64,000 nucleotides of DNA from NCBI GenBank assembly GCA_041648735.1, contig JBAZOO010000016.1, forward strand, positions 1-64,000, read 5' to 3'. A program made the position numbers and the translations under genes. This DNA comes from JBAZOO01 sp041648735 (GTDB lineage: Bacteria > Verrucomicrobiota > Lentisphaeria > Oligosphaerales > CAITYL01). The notes under the pieces are model-generated. The model searched no databases and was not told the DNA's origin. It saw only the letters and a list, made by a program, of their open reading frames with translations. Positions 18,380 through 27,431 of the stretch are shown in pieces. The first letter of the stretch is position 1; the number at the start of each line of letters is the position of its first letter.

Positions 18380-20281
18380 ATGTGCGGGATCGCGGGAATC
18401 GTCAATCTCGATGGGAAGCCGGTGGAACGGCGGGCGCTGGAGGCGATGACCGCCGCCCTCCACCACCGCGGCCCGGATGCCGGCGGCGTCTGGACGGATG
18501 CCGGCGCCGCCACCGGCCTCGGCCACCGCCGCCTGGCCGTCATCGACCTCGCCACCGGCGCCCAGCCCATGAGCCTGCCCGACGCCGCCCTCACCATCAC
18601 CTTCAACGGCGAAATCTACAACTTCCGCGAACTCCGCGCCCGCCTGGAAGCCGCCGGCCACACCTTCCGCACCCGCTCCGACACCGAGGTGCTCCTCCAC
18701 CTCTACGCCACGGAGGGGCCGGCCATGCTGGAACGGCTCGACGGCATGTTCGCCTTCGCCATCTGGGACGCCCGCCGCCGCGAACTCTTCCTCGCCCGCG
18801 ACCGCCTCGGCAAGAAGCCGCTGGCCTACGCCTGGACGCCGCGCCGCTTCGCCTTCGCCAGCGAACTGCACGCCCTCCGCTTCGTCCCCGGCCTGCCCCT
18901 GGAGACCGAACCGGAAGCGGTGCTCGACTATCTCACCTGGCACTGCATCCCCGCCCCACGCACCATCTGGCGCGGCGTCCGCAAGCTGCCGCCCGGCTGC
19001 CACCTCACCCTCCGGGCGGACGCCACGGCGGAACCGGCGCCCGTCCGCTGGTGGCAGCTCCGCTTCGAGCCGGCCCACGCGCCGGACGACGCCGCGGCGT
19101 TCCAGGCGGCGGCGGAGCGGCTGCGGGCGGAGCTGGAGGCGGCCGTCGCCCGCCGGCTCGTCGCCGACGTGCCGCTCGGCGCCTTCCTCTCCGGCGGCCT
19201 CGACTCCGCCATCGTCACCGGCCTGATGGCACGCCGCCTGGACGGACCGGTCAAGACCTTCACCATCGGCTTCCGCCACCGCGCCTACGACGAACGGACC
19301 GACGCCCGCCTCACCGCCGCCCTCCACCGCACCGAGCACCACGAGCGCCTCGTCGAACCGTTCGACTTCGCCGCCGCCCGCCGCCTCGCCCGCCACGCCG
19401 GCGAACCCTTCGCCGACGCCTCGATCCTGCCCACCTTCCTCCTCGCCGCCCACACCCGCGGCCAGGTCACCGTCGCCCTCAGCGGCGATGGCGCCGACGA
19501 ACTCTTCGGCGGCTACGACCGCTACCGGGCCATGCGCTTCCTCCGCGCCTGGGATCGCCTGCCCAGCCTCCTGCGCACTCCGCACCTCGCCGCCGCCCTG
19601 CGCCGCCTCTTCCCCGCCGCCGGCGAACGCAGCGCCGCCGGCCGCCTCCAACGCCTCCTCCGCCTGCTGCCAGTGCCACCGGAGGACCGCTACGCCGCGC
19701 TCATGGCCAAAATCTCCGACCGCCACCGCCACCAGCTCTGCCGCCCCCGCCTCCGGGCCTGCCCCCATGCCCCGGAAGACCACCTCGCCAGCCTCTACGC
19801 CGCCGCCACCACCCCCGAAGCCGACGCCCACCCCGCCGAGACCGACCTCCACTCCTATCTGCCCGACGACATCCTGGTCAAGGTCGACATCGCCGCCATG
19901 AGCGCCTCCCTCGAAGTCCGCAGCCCATTCCTCGACCACCACCTCGCCGAATTCGCCGCCACCCTCCCCTGGAGCTGGAAGCAACACGGCCGCGAACGCA
20001 AGCGCATCCTCCTCGCCGCCGCCGGCGACCTCGTGCCGCCACCCCTGCGCCAACGCCCCAAACGCGGCTTCGGCGTCCCCCTCGCCTCCTGGTTCCGCGG
20101 CGGCTGGGGGCCGCGCCTCCAGGAAGTGCTGCTCGACCCCGCCGCCCGCTCCGCCGCCTGGTTCGACCCCGGCACCATCGAACGCCTGTTCCACGACCAC
20201 ACCGCCCGCCGCGCCGACCACGGCGCCCTGCTCTGGGCCCTGCTCATGTTCGAACTCTGGGCCCAGGAACAGCCCGCCTGA
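18380..20281 (+). CDS. asnB: Asparagine synthetase, glutamine-hydrolysing
   Basis: AsnB amidates aspartate with glutamine and ATP. The 633-residue protein has the required Cys2 nucleophile (MCGIAGIVN), GATase motifs FNGEIYNFRELR and RSDTEV, and the synthetase pyrophosphate loop SGGLDS at 271-276. It continues with SGDGADELFGGYDRY and the C-terminal RPKRGFGVPLASW. The start at 18380 is fixed by the Cys that must follow the initiator Met. Long asnB proteins of this kind may also serve surface-polysaccharide clusters, but no such cluster is adjacent here. Confidence 0.95.
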   Translation: MCGIAGIVNLDGKPVERRALEAMTAALHHRGPDAGGVWTDAGAATGLGHRRLAVIDLATGAQPMSLPDAALTITFNGEIYNFRELRARLEAAGHTFRTRSDTEVLLHLYATEGPAMLERLDGMFAFAIWDARRRELFLARDRLGKKPLAYAWTPRRFAFASELHALRFVPGLPLETEPEAVLDYLTWHCIPAPRTIWRGVRKLPPGCHLTLRADATAEPAPVRWWQLRFEPAHAPDDAAAFQAAAERLRAELEAAVARRLVADVPLGAFLSGGLDSAIVTGLMARRLDGPVKTFTIGFRHRAYDERTDARLTAALHRTEHHERLVEPFDFAAARRLARHAGEPFADASILPTFLLAAHTRGQVTVALSGDGADELFGGYDRYRAMRFLRAWDRLPSLLRTPHLAAALRRLFPAAGERSAAGRLQRLLRLLPVPPEDRYAALMAKISDRHRHQLCRPRLRACPHAPEDHLASLYAAATTPEADAHPAETDLHSYLPDDILVKVDIAAMSASLEVRSPFLDHHLAEFAATLPWSWKQHGRERKRILLAAAGDLVPPPLRQRPKRGFGVPLASWFRGGWGPRLQEVLLDPAARSAAWFDPGTIERLFHDHTARRADHGALLWALLMFELWAQEQPA

Positions 20282-20315
20282 TCATCCCCCGCAAAAAAAA
20301 CCGCACGGATCCCTC

Positions 20316-21263
20316 ATGCCGGCAGCTCCCGCATCCGCCTTCCCCAACCCCTTCCCCCCGGAAATCCGCACCGTCGGCGTCTTCGCCCCCGCCGGCCGCG
20401 TGCCCGACCCCGCCCTGCTCGACGCCGGCCTGCGCCAGCTCCAGCGCTGGGGACTGGCGGTCGTCGAGGGGCGGCACTTGCGGAGTTCGCACCGCAACCT
20501 GGCCGGCACGGATGCCGAACGCTGCGCCGACCTGGCCGAGCTGCTGCAAAATCCGCGGGTGGACCTGCTCCTCGCCGCCCGCGGCGGCTTCGGCTGCGCC
20601 CGGCTCCTCGACGGCTTGCCACCAACCCTGCTCCAGGCATTCCCCAAGCCGCTGCTCGGCTACAGCGACCTCACGGCGCTGCACCTCGCCCGCTTCGCCC
20701 GCGGCGTCACCACCGGCCTGGCCGGGCCGATGGCCGCCGTCGAACTCGCCCGCGGCGAACAGCCGGGGCCGGACGCCGCCGCGTTAACCTTCACCTTCGC
20801 CGCCGGCCGCCGGGCCTGGGCGCCGGCACGCCCGGCCACGCTGCCGCCAGGGACGCGGCTGGCAACGCTCAAGCCCGGAACCGCCCGCGGCCCGCTGCTG
20901 CCCGTCAACCTGACCGTGCTCTGCTCGCTGCTCGGCACGCCGCACCTGCCCGACCTCGCCGGCGCCCTGCTCGCCCTGGAGGACGTCAACGAGCCAGTCT
21001 ACCGCCTCGACCGCTGCCTGACCCAGCTCCGCCAGGCCGGCGTCACCCCGCGGCTGGCCGGCGTGCTCCTCGGCGACTTCAGCGGCACCGACGAGCCGGC
21101 GTGGCTGGAGGCGCTGCTGGCGGAGTTCGCCGCCACCGTCAACGGCCCGGTCGTCAGCGGCCTGCCCTGGGGCCATTGCCTGCCGCAGCTCACCCTCCCC
21201 GTCGGCCGCCCCGCCGAACTCGCCGCGCCGCCCGCCGGCCCGGCCAGCCTTGCCTGGGAGTGA
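20316..21263 (+). CDS. ldcA: LD-carboxypeptidase (muramoyltetrapeptide carboxypeptidase, S66 family)
   Basis: LdcA removes the terminal D-alanine from murein tetrapeptides during cell-wall recycling. The 315-residue protein shows GVFAPAGRV at the N-terminus and the nucleophile-elbow motif GYSDLTALH, with Ser117 as the likely catalytic serine. It also has LLALEDVNEPVYRLDRCLTQL, supplying the Glu, and GLPWGHCLPQLTLPVG, supplying the His. The three S66 catalytic positions are therefore all present. It follows asnB by 34 bp on the same strand. Confidence 0.9.
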   Translation: MPAAPASAFPNPFPPEIRTVGVFAPAGRVPDPALLDAGLRQLQRWGLAVVEGRHLRSSHRNLAGTDAERCADLAELLQNPRVDLLLAARGGFGCARLLDGLPPTLLQAFPKPLLGYSDLTALHLARFARGVTTGLAGPMAAVELARGEQPGPDAAALTFTFAAGRRAWAPARPATLPPGTRLATLKPGTARGPLLPVNLTVLCSLLGTPHLPDLAGALLALEDVNEPVYRLDRCLTQLRQAGVTPRLAGVLLGDFSGTDEPAWLEALLAEFAATVNGPVVSGLPWGHCLPQLTLPVGRPAELAAPPAGPASLAWE

Positions 21264-21357
21264 CGGATTGGCCGCGGGGCGCGGACATTCCTGTCCGTGG
21301 CAGACTGGTCAGACCGGCTCAGGATGCCAGCGCCCGCCGGAATTGGGGAAAAAGAAA

Positions 21358-21433
21358 TGGAGCGAGTGAAGGGACTCGAACCCTCGACAGCTACCTTGGC
21401 AAGGTAGCGCTCTACCAACTGAGCTACACTCGC
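21358..21433 (-). tRNA. tRNA-Gly (GCC)
   Basis: The minus-strand cloverleaf is complete. The acceptor stem GCGAGTG (21433-21427) pairs with CACTCGC (21368-21362), and the discriminator is T followed by an encoded CCA at 21360-21358. The D-arm contains AGCTCAGTTGGTAGAGC, and the anticodon stem CTACC/GGTAG encloses TTGCCAA with anticodon GCC. The T-arm contains GGTTCGAGTCC. Total length is 76 nt including CCA. Confidence 0.97.
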
Positions 21434-21509
21434 ACCGGAAAACGGGGAAATAATGTAGCACGGGATCCCCATTCCGCAACCGGCCGGCGCGGGGCGGCGG
21501 GGCGCGGTC

Positions 21510-24284
21510 TCAGGTGGGCGGCGGCGGCAATTTGTCCAGGCTGTTGACCGCGAACTTGCAGCGTGGGTAGGCGCTGCAGCCGAAGAAGGTGCGGCCGCGG
21601 TAGGCGCGCTGGAGCAGCGGCGCGCCGCACTGGGGGCAGTTGGCGGCGACCGTCGGCGGCTGGGGCGGCTCGGCGTCGAGCCCGAGGGTGGCGCAGCGGC
21701 CGGCGAAATCGGGGATTTGCTCCCGGTACTTGCGCAGCAGCTTGGTGATGGCCTCGGCCTGTTTGGGGGAGAGGGACTTGCGTTTGCGGAACTGCTCCTG
21801 GAGCGACTCGGCGAACTTGCGGTCGTCGAAGGTCCAGCCGCGGCGCTGGGTGGGTTCGGCCCACTGCTTGACGTCGGCGAGCATGGCCATGAGCCCTTCG
21901 AGCTTGGCGGTGTCGGCGGCGGGTTCCGCCGTTTCCGCCCCTTCCGTTGTGGCCGCCGTGCCGGCGCCGATCTGGAAGCGGGCGGCGAGTTCCGCGAACT
22001 CCGGGAGCTGGGCCTGGTATTTGAGGGCCAGCTTGCGCAGCGCCGCCATCTGCGGCTCGCTCAGGCCGACACCGTCGGCGACCTGGCGCGCCAGGGACTT
22101 GAAGAACTTCTTGTCGTCATAGGTGCGCTTGCCGCGCTTGACCGGCGCCTCCCAGTCGATCCGGGCCATGGCGGCGACCAGCGGTTCGACGCTGGCGGCG
22201 GGATGGGCGGCGGCGCGTTCCTCGCGCGGCTCGGCCTGCTTGCGGACCAGGGCGTCGAGTTGGTCGGCGGCCTTGAGTTCGCGGGCGGCTTCCAGGATGC
22301 CGGGGGCCTGCTCCGCATAGTGGGCGGCGAGGGCGAGGGTGGCCTGCCACTGCTTGTCGGAGAACGGCTTGCCGCTGGTGGCCTGCTCCAGGAGGGAGTC
22401 GTGGAACGCCTTGTCGTCGTAGGTGCGGCGGCCGCGCTTCTCCGCCGGGCGCCAGGCGAGGCTGGGGGGGAAGGCCTGGAGGAAGCGCAGCACCTCCGGG
22501 TTGGCGGGGGCGTTGGCGCCGGCGTCGGCGCCGCCCCATTCGCGGAAGCGTTGGTAGAACTCGGCGAGCATTTCCTGCCAGCCGACCTTGCCCTCCTCGA
22601 TCTCGTCAAGCTTGGTTTCCATGTCGGCGGTGAAGCCGACCTGGAAGAGCTGGGGCAGGCGGGCGACCAGGAAGTCGTTGACCGCGTAGCCGAGGGTGGT
22701 CGGGGTGAGCCGCCCCTTGTCCTTGGTCACGTACTCGCGTTCCTGGATGGTCTCGACGATGGAGGCGTAGGTGGAGGGGCGGCCGATGCCGTTCTGCTCC
22801 AGTTCCTTGACGAGCATGGCCTCGGTGAATTGCCGGGGCGGCTCGGTGGACTTCTGGGCCTTGGCGAGCGCATCGAGGGCGCAGGCGGTGCCTTCCGGCA
22901 GGGCCGGCAGGTTGCGGTTCCGCGGCGCCCCCTCCTCTTCCTCCTCGCCGGGCTTGGCGGACTCGGTCTCCTTGAAGTCATAGAGCTTGCGGAAGCCGGG
23001 GAAGACGACGCGGGAGGCGCTGGTGCGGAAGAGGTAGCGGTGGGTGAGGCCGGCGCCTTCGGCCTCGACCTCGATGCTGTCCTCGACCAGCTTGGCCGGG
23101 GCCATCTGGCTGGCGAGGAAGCGGTTCCAGATCAGGCGGTAGAGCCGGAGCTGGTCGGGGTTGAGATAGGGCGCCAGGCTCTCCGGCGTGCGGCTGACAT
23201 CGGTCGGCCGGATCGCCTCGTGGGCGCCTTGGGCGGAGGCGCGGGAGCGGTAGAAGTTGGGCTTTTCGGGAATGAACTCGGCGCCGAAGGCTTGGCCGAT
23301 GAAGTCGCGGGCGGCGGCCTGGGCTTCGCGGGCGACCTCGAAGGAGTCGGTACGCATGTAGGTGATCAAGCCGACCGGGCCGTCGCCGGTGTCGACGCCT
23401 TCATACAGGTCCTGGGCGAGGCGCATGGTGCGGCCGGAGCCCATGCCCAGGTTGGTGCCGGCGGCCTGCTGCAAGGTGCTGGTGATGAAGGGCGGCGCGG
23501 CGCGCTGGAACTTGGGGGTGGAGGCGACCTTGGCGACGCGGTAGCGGGTGTCGGGCCGTTCCAGCTCGGCGGCGAGGGCGTTGGCGGCGGCGGCGTCGGG
23601 GATCAGGGCGGCCTTGCCGTCGAAGGGCAGCTTCCGGCCGTCGAGCTGGGCCAGGCGGGCGCCGAAGCTGGCGGCGGGCTGGTGGGCGCTGAAGCTGGCG
23701 TCGAGCGTCCAGTATTCCACCGGAGTGAAGCCATCAATCTCGCGCTGGCGTTCGCAGATCAGGCGCAGGGCGACGGATTGGACGCGGCCGGCGCTGGTCC
23801 CTTTCTGCACTTGCTGCCAGAGTAGCGGGCTGACTTGGTAGCCGACGATCCGGTCGAGCACGCGCCGGGCCTGCTGGGCATCAACCTTGTGCTGGTCGAT
23901 CTGCCCTGGCTGCTCGAAGGCGTGCTGGATCGCGGAGCGGGTGATCTCATGGAAGGTGACGCGGTGGAAGTGGGCCTTGGACTTGGGGCGGAGCAGTTCC
24001 GCCAGGTGCCAGGCAATGGCCTCACCTTCGCGGTCCGGGTCGGGCGCCAGGTAGACGTCCGTGGCCGAGCGCGCCTCCTTGAGCAGGTCGGCGATGACGC
24101 GCTTGCCGTTGGCCGTGAGTTCGTAGGCGGGGGCGAAGCCGTGCTGCAAGTCGATCCCCAGGGAGCGCTGCGGCAGGTCGCGGATGTGCCCCATGGAGGC
24201 CAGGACCTTGGTCCCGCCGCCGAGGAAGCGGGTGATGGTGCGGGCCTTGGTGGGGGACTCGACGATGACCAGCGTTTTGCTCAT
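21510..24284 (-). CDS. topA: DNA topoisomerase I with three extra internal repeats
   Basis: TopA relaxes negative supercoils by transient single-strand breaks. The 924-residue protein starts with the TOPRIM motif IVESPTKARTI (the ATG at 24284 is preferred over the one three codons upstream). It has DPDREGEAIAWH and the active-site segment GLITYMRTDSF with the catalytic Tyr. The C-terminus departs from the norm. Three imperfect 53-residue repeats lie at about 611-663, 711-763 and 808-860, each with a core R-T-[YF]-D-D-[KR]-x-F near the start. Only one C4 zinc ribbon (CPQC...GC...YPRC) follows, instead of the several found in E. coli TopA. Confidence 0.95.
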   Translation of the reverse strand: MSKTLVIVESPTKARTITRFLGGGTKVLASMGHIRDLPQRSLGIDLQHGFAPAYELTANGKRVIADLLKEARSATDVYLAPDPDREGEAIAWHLAELLRPKSKAHFHRVTFHEITRSAIQHAFEQPGQIDQHKVDAQQARRVLDRIVGYQVSPLLWQQVQKGTSAGRVQSVALRLICERQREIDGFTPVEYWTLDASFSAHQPAASFGARLAQLDGRKLPFDGKAALIPDAAAANALAAELERPDTRYRVAKVASTPKFQRAAPPFITSTLQQAAGTNLGMGSGRTMRLAQDLYEGVDTGDGPVGLITYMRTDSFEVAREAQAAARDFIGQAFGAEFIPEKPNFYRSRASAQGAHEAIRPTDVSRTPESLAPYLNPDQLRLYRLIWNRFLASQMAPAKLVEDSIEVEAEGAGLTHRYLFRTSASRVVFPGFRKLYDFKETESAKPGEEEEEGAPRNRNLPALPEGTACALDALAKAQKSTEPPRQFTEAMLVKELEQNGIGRPSTYASIVETIQEREYVTKDKGRLTPTTLGYAVNDFLVARLPQLFQVGFTADMETKLDEIEEGKVGWQEMLAEFYQRFREWGGADAGANAPANPEVLRFLQAFPPSLAWRPAEKRGRRTYDDKAFHDSLLEQATSGKPFSDKQWQATLALAAHYAEQAPGILEAARELKAADQLDALVRKQAEPREERAAAHPAASVEPLVAAMARIDWEAPVKRGKRTYDDKKFFKSLARQVADGVGLSEPQMAALRKLALKYQAQLPEFAELAARFQIGAGTAATTEGAETAEPAADTAKLEGLMAMLADVKQWAEPTQRRGWTFDDRKFAESLQEQFRKRKSLSPKQAEAITKLLRKYREQIPDFAGRCATLGLDAEPPQPPTVAANCPQCGAPLLQRAYRGRTFFGCSAYPRCKFAVNSLDKLPPPPT

Positions 24285-24350
24285 AAGCTCCAAGATGGGA
24301 AAAGCCCGCCAGGCCGGGAACCGGTTGCGGGCGGGAGGTACGGATGGCGG

Positions 24351-25133
24351 TCACGGAACGGTGGGGCGCAGGCAGTGGGTGGGGCAGACCTCGCAGACGG
24401 CGGGGCCGGGCGGCTCGGCATAGTTGACGCTGGCGAGGAATCCCTCGACCTTCATCTTGCCTTCGGCGGCCTTGACGCACTTGCGGCAGCCGATGCAGCT
24501 CGTCTTGCAGAATTTCAGCTTGTCCGCACCCTTGGCGGGGGAGTTGCAGTAGACGTGGACGGGGGCGCTCTTGGGGACGAGCTGGATCAGCTTGCGCGGG
24601 CAGGTGCTGACGCACTTGCCGCAGCCGACGCACAGGTCGGCGTGGACGACCGCCAGCCCGCCGGCGAGCATCTCGATGGCGTTGTAGGGGCAGGCCCGGG
24701 AACAGGTGCCATAGCCGAGGCAGCCATGGGCGCAGACCTTGTCGCCGCCCCCGACCAGCGCGGCGGACTTGCAGTCGGTCACCCCGTTGTAGTTCTTGGA
24801 GGCGGCGGTGCCACGGTCGGCACCGCAGCGGACGACGGCGACCTTCGGTTCGCGGGCGGCGATGCTGCCGAGGCCCAGGAGCATGGCGATCTGGGCGATG
24901 TTTTCGTGGGTGTTGGAGGGGCACAATCCTGGTTCGGCTTCCCCCGCCATCAGGGCCCGGGCGAAGTCGGCGCAGCCGGCAAAGCCGCAGCCGCCGCAGT
25001 TGGCGCCCGGCAGCAGCGCCTCGACGGCCTCCCGCTTCGGATCCGGATGCACCGCGAAAAGCTTGACGACAATGCCGATGACCACGCCCAGGACCAACCC
25101 GGTCGCCGCCAACACCAAAACCGCTGTGAGCAT
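24351..25133 (-). CDS. rnfB: Electron transport complex subunit RnfB / ferredoxin-type protein
   Basis: RnfB carries electrons into the membrane-bound ion-pumping Rnf/Rsx complex. The 260-residue protein has an N-terminal transmembrane helix (about 4-26), the Fe-S domain motif CGGCGFAGC plus a downstream Cys, and then 4Fe-4S clusters in CLGYGTCSRACPYNAI, CVGCGKCVSTCP and CIGCRKCVK. All are typical of RnfB. It lies 111 bp downstream of rnfA on the same strand. The partner genes rnfC, D, G and E are not in this window. Confidence 0.9.
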   Translation of the reverse strand: MLTAVLVLAATGLVLGVVIGIVVKLFAVHPDPKREAVEALLPGANCGGCGFAGCADFARALMAGEAEPGLCPSNTHENIAQIAMLLGLGSIAAREPKVAVVRCGADRGTAASKNYNGVTDCKSAALVGGGDKVCAHGCLGYGTCSRACPYNAIEMLAGGLAVVHADLCVGCGKCVSTCPRKLIQLVPKSAPVHVYCNSPAKGADKLKFCKTSCIGCRKCVKAAEGKMKVEGFLASVNYAEPPGPAVCEVCPTHCLRPTVP

Positions 25134-25179
25134 GATGAGACCTTGGAAACTGGGAACTGGAAACTACCGGTGATCGGAT

Positions 25180-25222
25180 AAAAACGGGGTCGTTTTTTTT
25201 GATTTGTGCGGATTTGTGGGGG
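25180..25222. repeat. Composite intergenic repeat (hairpin plus TTTGTG words)
   Basis: The segment starts with AAAAACGGGGTCGTTTTT (a 7-bp AAAAACG/CGTTTTT stem around GGGT) and runs on with GATTTGTG and GGATTTGTGGGGG. The same composite recurs at 62255-62301 with few changes. It sits between rnfA and rnfB. On the minus strand it could act as a weak terminator, but the U-tract is interrupted. Confidence 0.6.
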
Positions 25223-25244
25223 AACTCGAAGTTCGGCAATCGGT

Positions 25245-25838
25245 TCAGCCGAGGCCGGCAAAGCCCATGAACGCCATGGCCAGCAGCCCGGCGGTCACCA
25301 GGGCCAGGGCGGTGCCCTTCATGGCGGCTGGCGGATGGGCAAGGTCCAGCCGTTCGCGGATGCTGGCGAAGAGCAGCAGGGCCAGGGCGAAGCCGACCCC
25401 GGAGGCGGTGCCGTAGACGGTGGCCTTGAGCAGGGAATAGCCCTGGGTGACGTCGTCGAACTTCTTGGCGTTGATGACCGCGGCGCCGAGCACGGCGCAG
25501 TTGGTGGTGATCAGGGGCAGGTAGATGCCGAGCGCCTTGTAGAGCGGCGGGGCGAACCGTAGCATGATCACTTCCACGACCTGCACCAGGCCGGCGATCA
25601 CCAGGATGAAGACGATTGTCTGCATGTATTGCAGGCCGTGGGGGATCAGCACCAGCTTGTAGACCGCGCCGGTGGCGAGGGAGGCCAGGGCCATCACGAA
25701 GACCACGGCGCCAGACATCCCGAGGGCGGTGCCGAGCCGTTTCGAGACGCCGAGGAAGGGGCAGATGCCCAGCGTTTGGCTGAGCACGAAGTTGTTCACC
25801 AGCACCGCGCCGATGAGGATGCTCCAATAGGCGGACAT
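25245..25838 (-). CDS. rnfA: Electron transport complex subunit RnfA
   Basis: RnfA is one of the six-helix integral membrane subunits that carry ions in the Rnf/Rsx complex. The 197-residue protein has six hydrophobic segments and the family start YWSILIGAVLVNNFVLSQTLGICPFLG. It also has the mirrored LPLITTNCAVLGAAV motif around its second conserved Cys. The start at 25838 matches the usual N-terminus. A promoter lies at 25899-25926 and rnfB follows. The usual rnfBCDGEA order is not seen here. Confidence 0.93.
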   Translation of the reverse strand: MSAYWSILIGAVLVNNFVLSQTLGICPFLGVSKRLGTALGMSGAVVFVMALASLATGAVYKLVLIPHGLQYMQTIVFILVIAGLVQVVEVIMLRFAPPLYKALGIYLPLITTNCAVLGAAVINAKKFDDVTQGYSLLKATVYGTASGVGFALALLLFASIRERLDLAHPPAAMKGTALALVTAGLLAMAFMGFAGLG

Positions 25839-25898
25839 GCGCAAAGACTCCAGATGCGTGCGGGCGCCAACCGGCCACGGGCCGCGGCAAGACGGGGA

Positions 25899-25926
25899 AA
25901 TGTAATGCGCCAACCCCGGCCGGCAA
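25899..25926 (-). promoter_or_regulatory. Candidate sigma70 promoter of rnfA
   Basis: On the minus strand, TTGCCG (25926-25921) and TACATT (25904-25899) are 16 bp apart. The -10 is preceded by GGCGCAT, as in the obgE promoter at 36091. Confidence 0.45.
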
Positions 25927-25994
25927 CACCGCGCTTCTGGCCGCGCCGCAGGGCCCCGGGGGGGAAGTGACGGGCAATGGGCCGGGGCGCCACG

Positions 25995-27329
25995 TTACGG
26001 CAAAAAGGCTCCGGCGGCTTTGAGCCGCTGCTGGAGCGCGGCCACGTCCAGGGTGTGGATGTCGCCACCGCCGCCGGCCAGCATCGCCGCCGCGGTTCCG
26101 GCCGCCTGGCCGGTGATGAAGCAGGCGGGCATGACCCGCACCGAGCCCTGCATCAGCCGGTCGGCGCTGAGGCAGCGCCCCGCCACCAGCAGGTTGTGGA
26201 GTTTTTGCGGCGTCAGGCAGCGGTAGGGAATGCCGTAGTTCTCACCGGGCTGGTAGCGCAGCCGGGTGAACTCCTCCTCGAACGCCTTGAAGTTCGCGGC
26301 ATCGGGCTTGGAGGGATGCACGTCCACGGGATAGGCATAGCGGCCGATCTCGTCCGGGAACACGGCGCGGGCCTTGAAGTCCTCGACGTTGAGGAGGTAG
26401 TCGCCGAGGATGCGGCGGGTTTCGCGGATGCCGGGCAGGGCGGCGGTGGCCACAAGCTCCATCTTCTCGTACCCCTTGAGGATCTTCTTGAAGAACTGTT
26501 CGTATTCCAGGAGGCTCCGGCGGCCGTGGAGCAGGGCGGCGGTGAGCGAGCGTTCATCGCTGCCGTCCACCCCGAAGAGGTGGCCGATGTTGCCGCCGCC
26601 CACCTGCTCGCCCACCTGCCACATCCCCGGCAGGTGCAGGTCGGGAACGGTCAGGAGCCCGGCCTTGAGGCCCTCGGGGACATAGGCCTGCGGACACATC
26701 TTCGAGGCATACACGGCGGGCCAGTCCACGCCGGCCCAGAGGCTGCAGAGCGTGCCGGGCATCAGGTTGCCTTCGGCGTCGCCCTTCTCGAAGGGGGCGC
26801 CGGCCCAGGCGGCCAGGTCGCCGTCGCCGGTGGCGTCGACAAAGAGCTTGGCGCGCACTGCGAAGACGCCGCTCTTTGCCGCGCACACGGCATGGGAAAC
26901 AAAGCCGTCTTCCGCTTCCACACCGATCACCTGGGTCAGGAAGGAGAACTGGACGCCGGCGGCGGCCACCAGGCGGTCATAGAGCCGCTTGAGCGCCTCG
27001 GCGCGGATGTTGGCCGTCCGGTTCGGGTTGTCACGCTGATCGGCCGGGTAGGCGGCGCCGGAATCCCAGAGGGCGTCGTAAATTTCGCGGCCGATGCCGG
27101 CCGCCAGGAAGTTCACGCCGTCGGCAAACTGCATGAACACGGGGACGAGGCCGGACGTGCCCATGCCGCCGAAGCAGGCCTGCCCCTCGGCGAGAAACAC
27201 TTGGGCGCCCTGGCGCGCCGCGGCGACCGCGGCGGCGATGCCCGCCGGGCCACCGCCGGCCACGAACACGTCCACGTCATGCCGCACCGGCAGTTCCTGC
27301 CGCCACTGCACCACCTTGCCCTTGTCCAT
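25995..27329 (-). CDS. FAD-dependent oxidoreductase (FAD_oxidored family)
   Basis: The 444-residue protein has the dinucleotide-binding motif AGGGPAGIAAAVAAARQGA near residue 25 and a second conserved stretch, LFVDATGDGDLAAWAG. It ends with LLVAGRCLSADRLMQGSVRVMP and ITGQAAGTAAAML, all typical of the FAD-dependent oxidoreductases abundant in Lentisphaerae and Planctomycetes. The substrate is unknown, and no signal peptide is seen. The ATG at 27329 has AAGGAG 9 bases upstream. A strong promoter lies at 27397-27424. A carbohydrate-type esterase gene lies just upstream on the same strand, which hints at sugar-derived substrates. Confidence 0.85.
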   Translation of the reverse strand: MDKGKVVQWRQELPVRHDVDVFVAGGGPAGIAAAVAAARQGAQVFLAEGQACFGGMGTSGLVPVFMQFADGVNFLAAGIGREIYDALWDSGAAYPADQRDNPNRTANIRAEALKRLYDRLVAAAGVQFSFLTQVIGVEAEDGFVSHAVCAAKSGVFAVRAKLFVDATGDGDLAAWAGAPFEKGDAEGNLMPGTLCSLWAGVDWPAVYASKMCPQAYVPEGLKAGLLTVPDLHLPGMWQVGEQVGGGNIGHLFGVDGSDERSLTAALLHGRRSLLEYEQFFKKILKGYEKMELVATAALPGIRETRRILGDYLLNVEDFKARAVFPDEIGRYAYPVDVHPSKPDAANFKAFEEEFTRLRYQPGENYGIPYRCLTPQKLHNLLVAGRCLSADRLMQGSVRVMPACFITGQAAGTAAAMLAGGGGDIHTLDVAALQQRLKAAGAFLP

Positions 27330-27396
27330 TGCGGATGCTCCTTGGAAAAACAGTTGCGGACTGGCAGGCCGCATTTTGCCATCACCCCATCATGCC

Positions 27397-27424
27397 ATCA
27401 TAGACGGCCCGGTACGGCGGTCAA
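27397..27424 (-). promoter_or_regulatory. Candidate sigma70 promoter of the FAD oxidoreductase gene
   Basis: On the minus strand, TTGACC (27424-27419) and TATGAT (27402-27397) are 16 bp apart. Each differs from the consensus at a single position, and this is one of the strongest promoter matches in the window. The -35 hexamer ends 7 bp from the stop codon of the upstream esterase gene. Confidence 0.5.
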
Positions 27425-27431
27425 CGCCGGT

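Noticed and set aside
25180..25197. Strong intrinsic terminator between rnfA and rnfB
   Set aside because: The stem is mostly A-T and, read in the direction of transcription, is followed by only a short U-run. It is better explained as part of the composite repeat, and rnfB has no promoter of its own that I can see.
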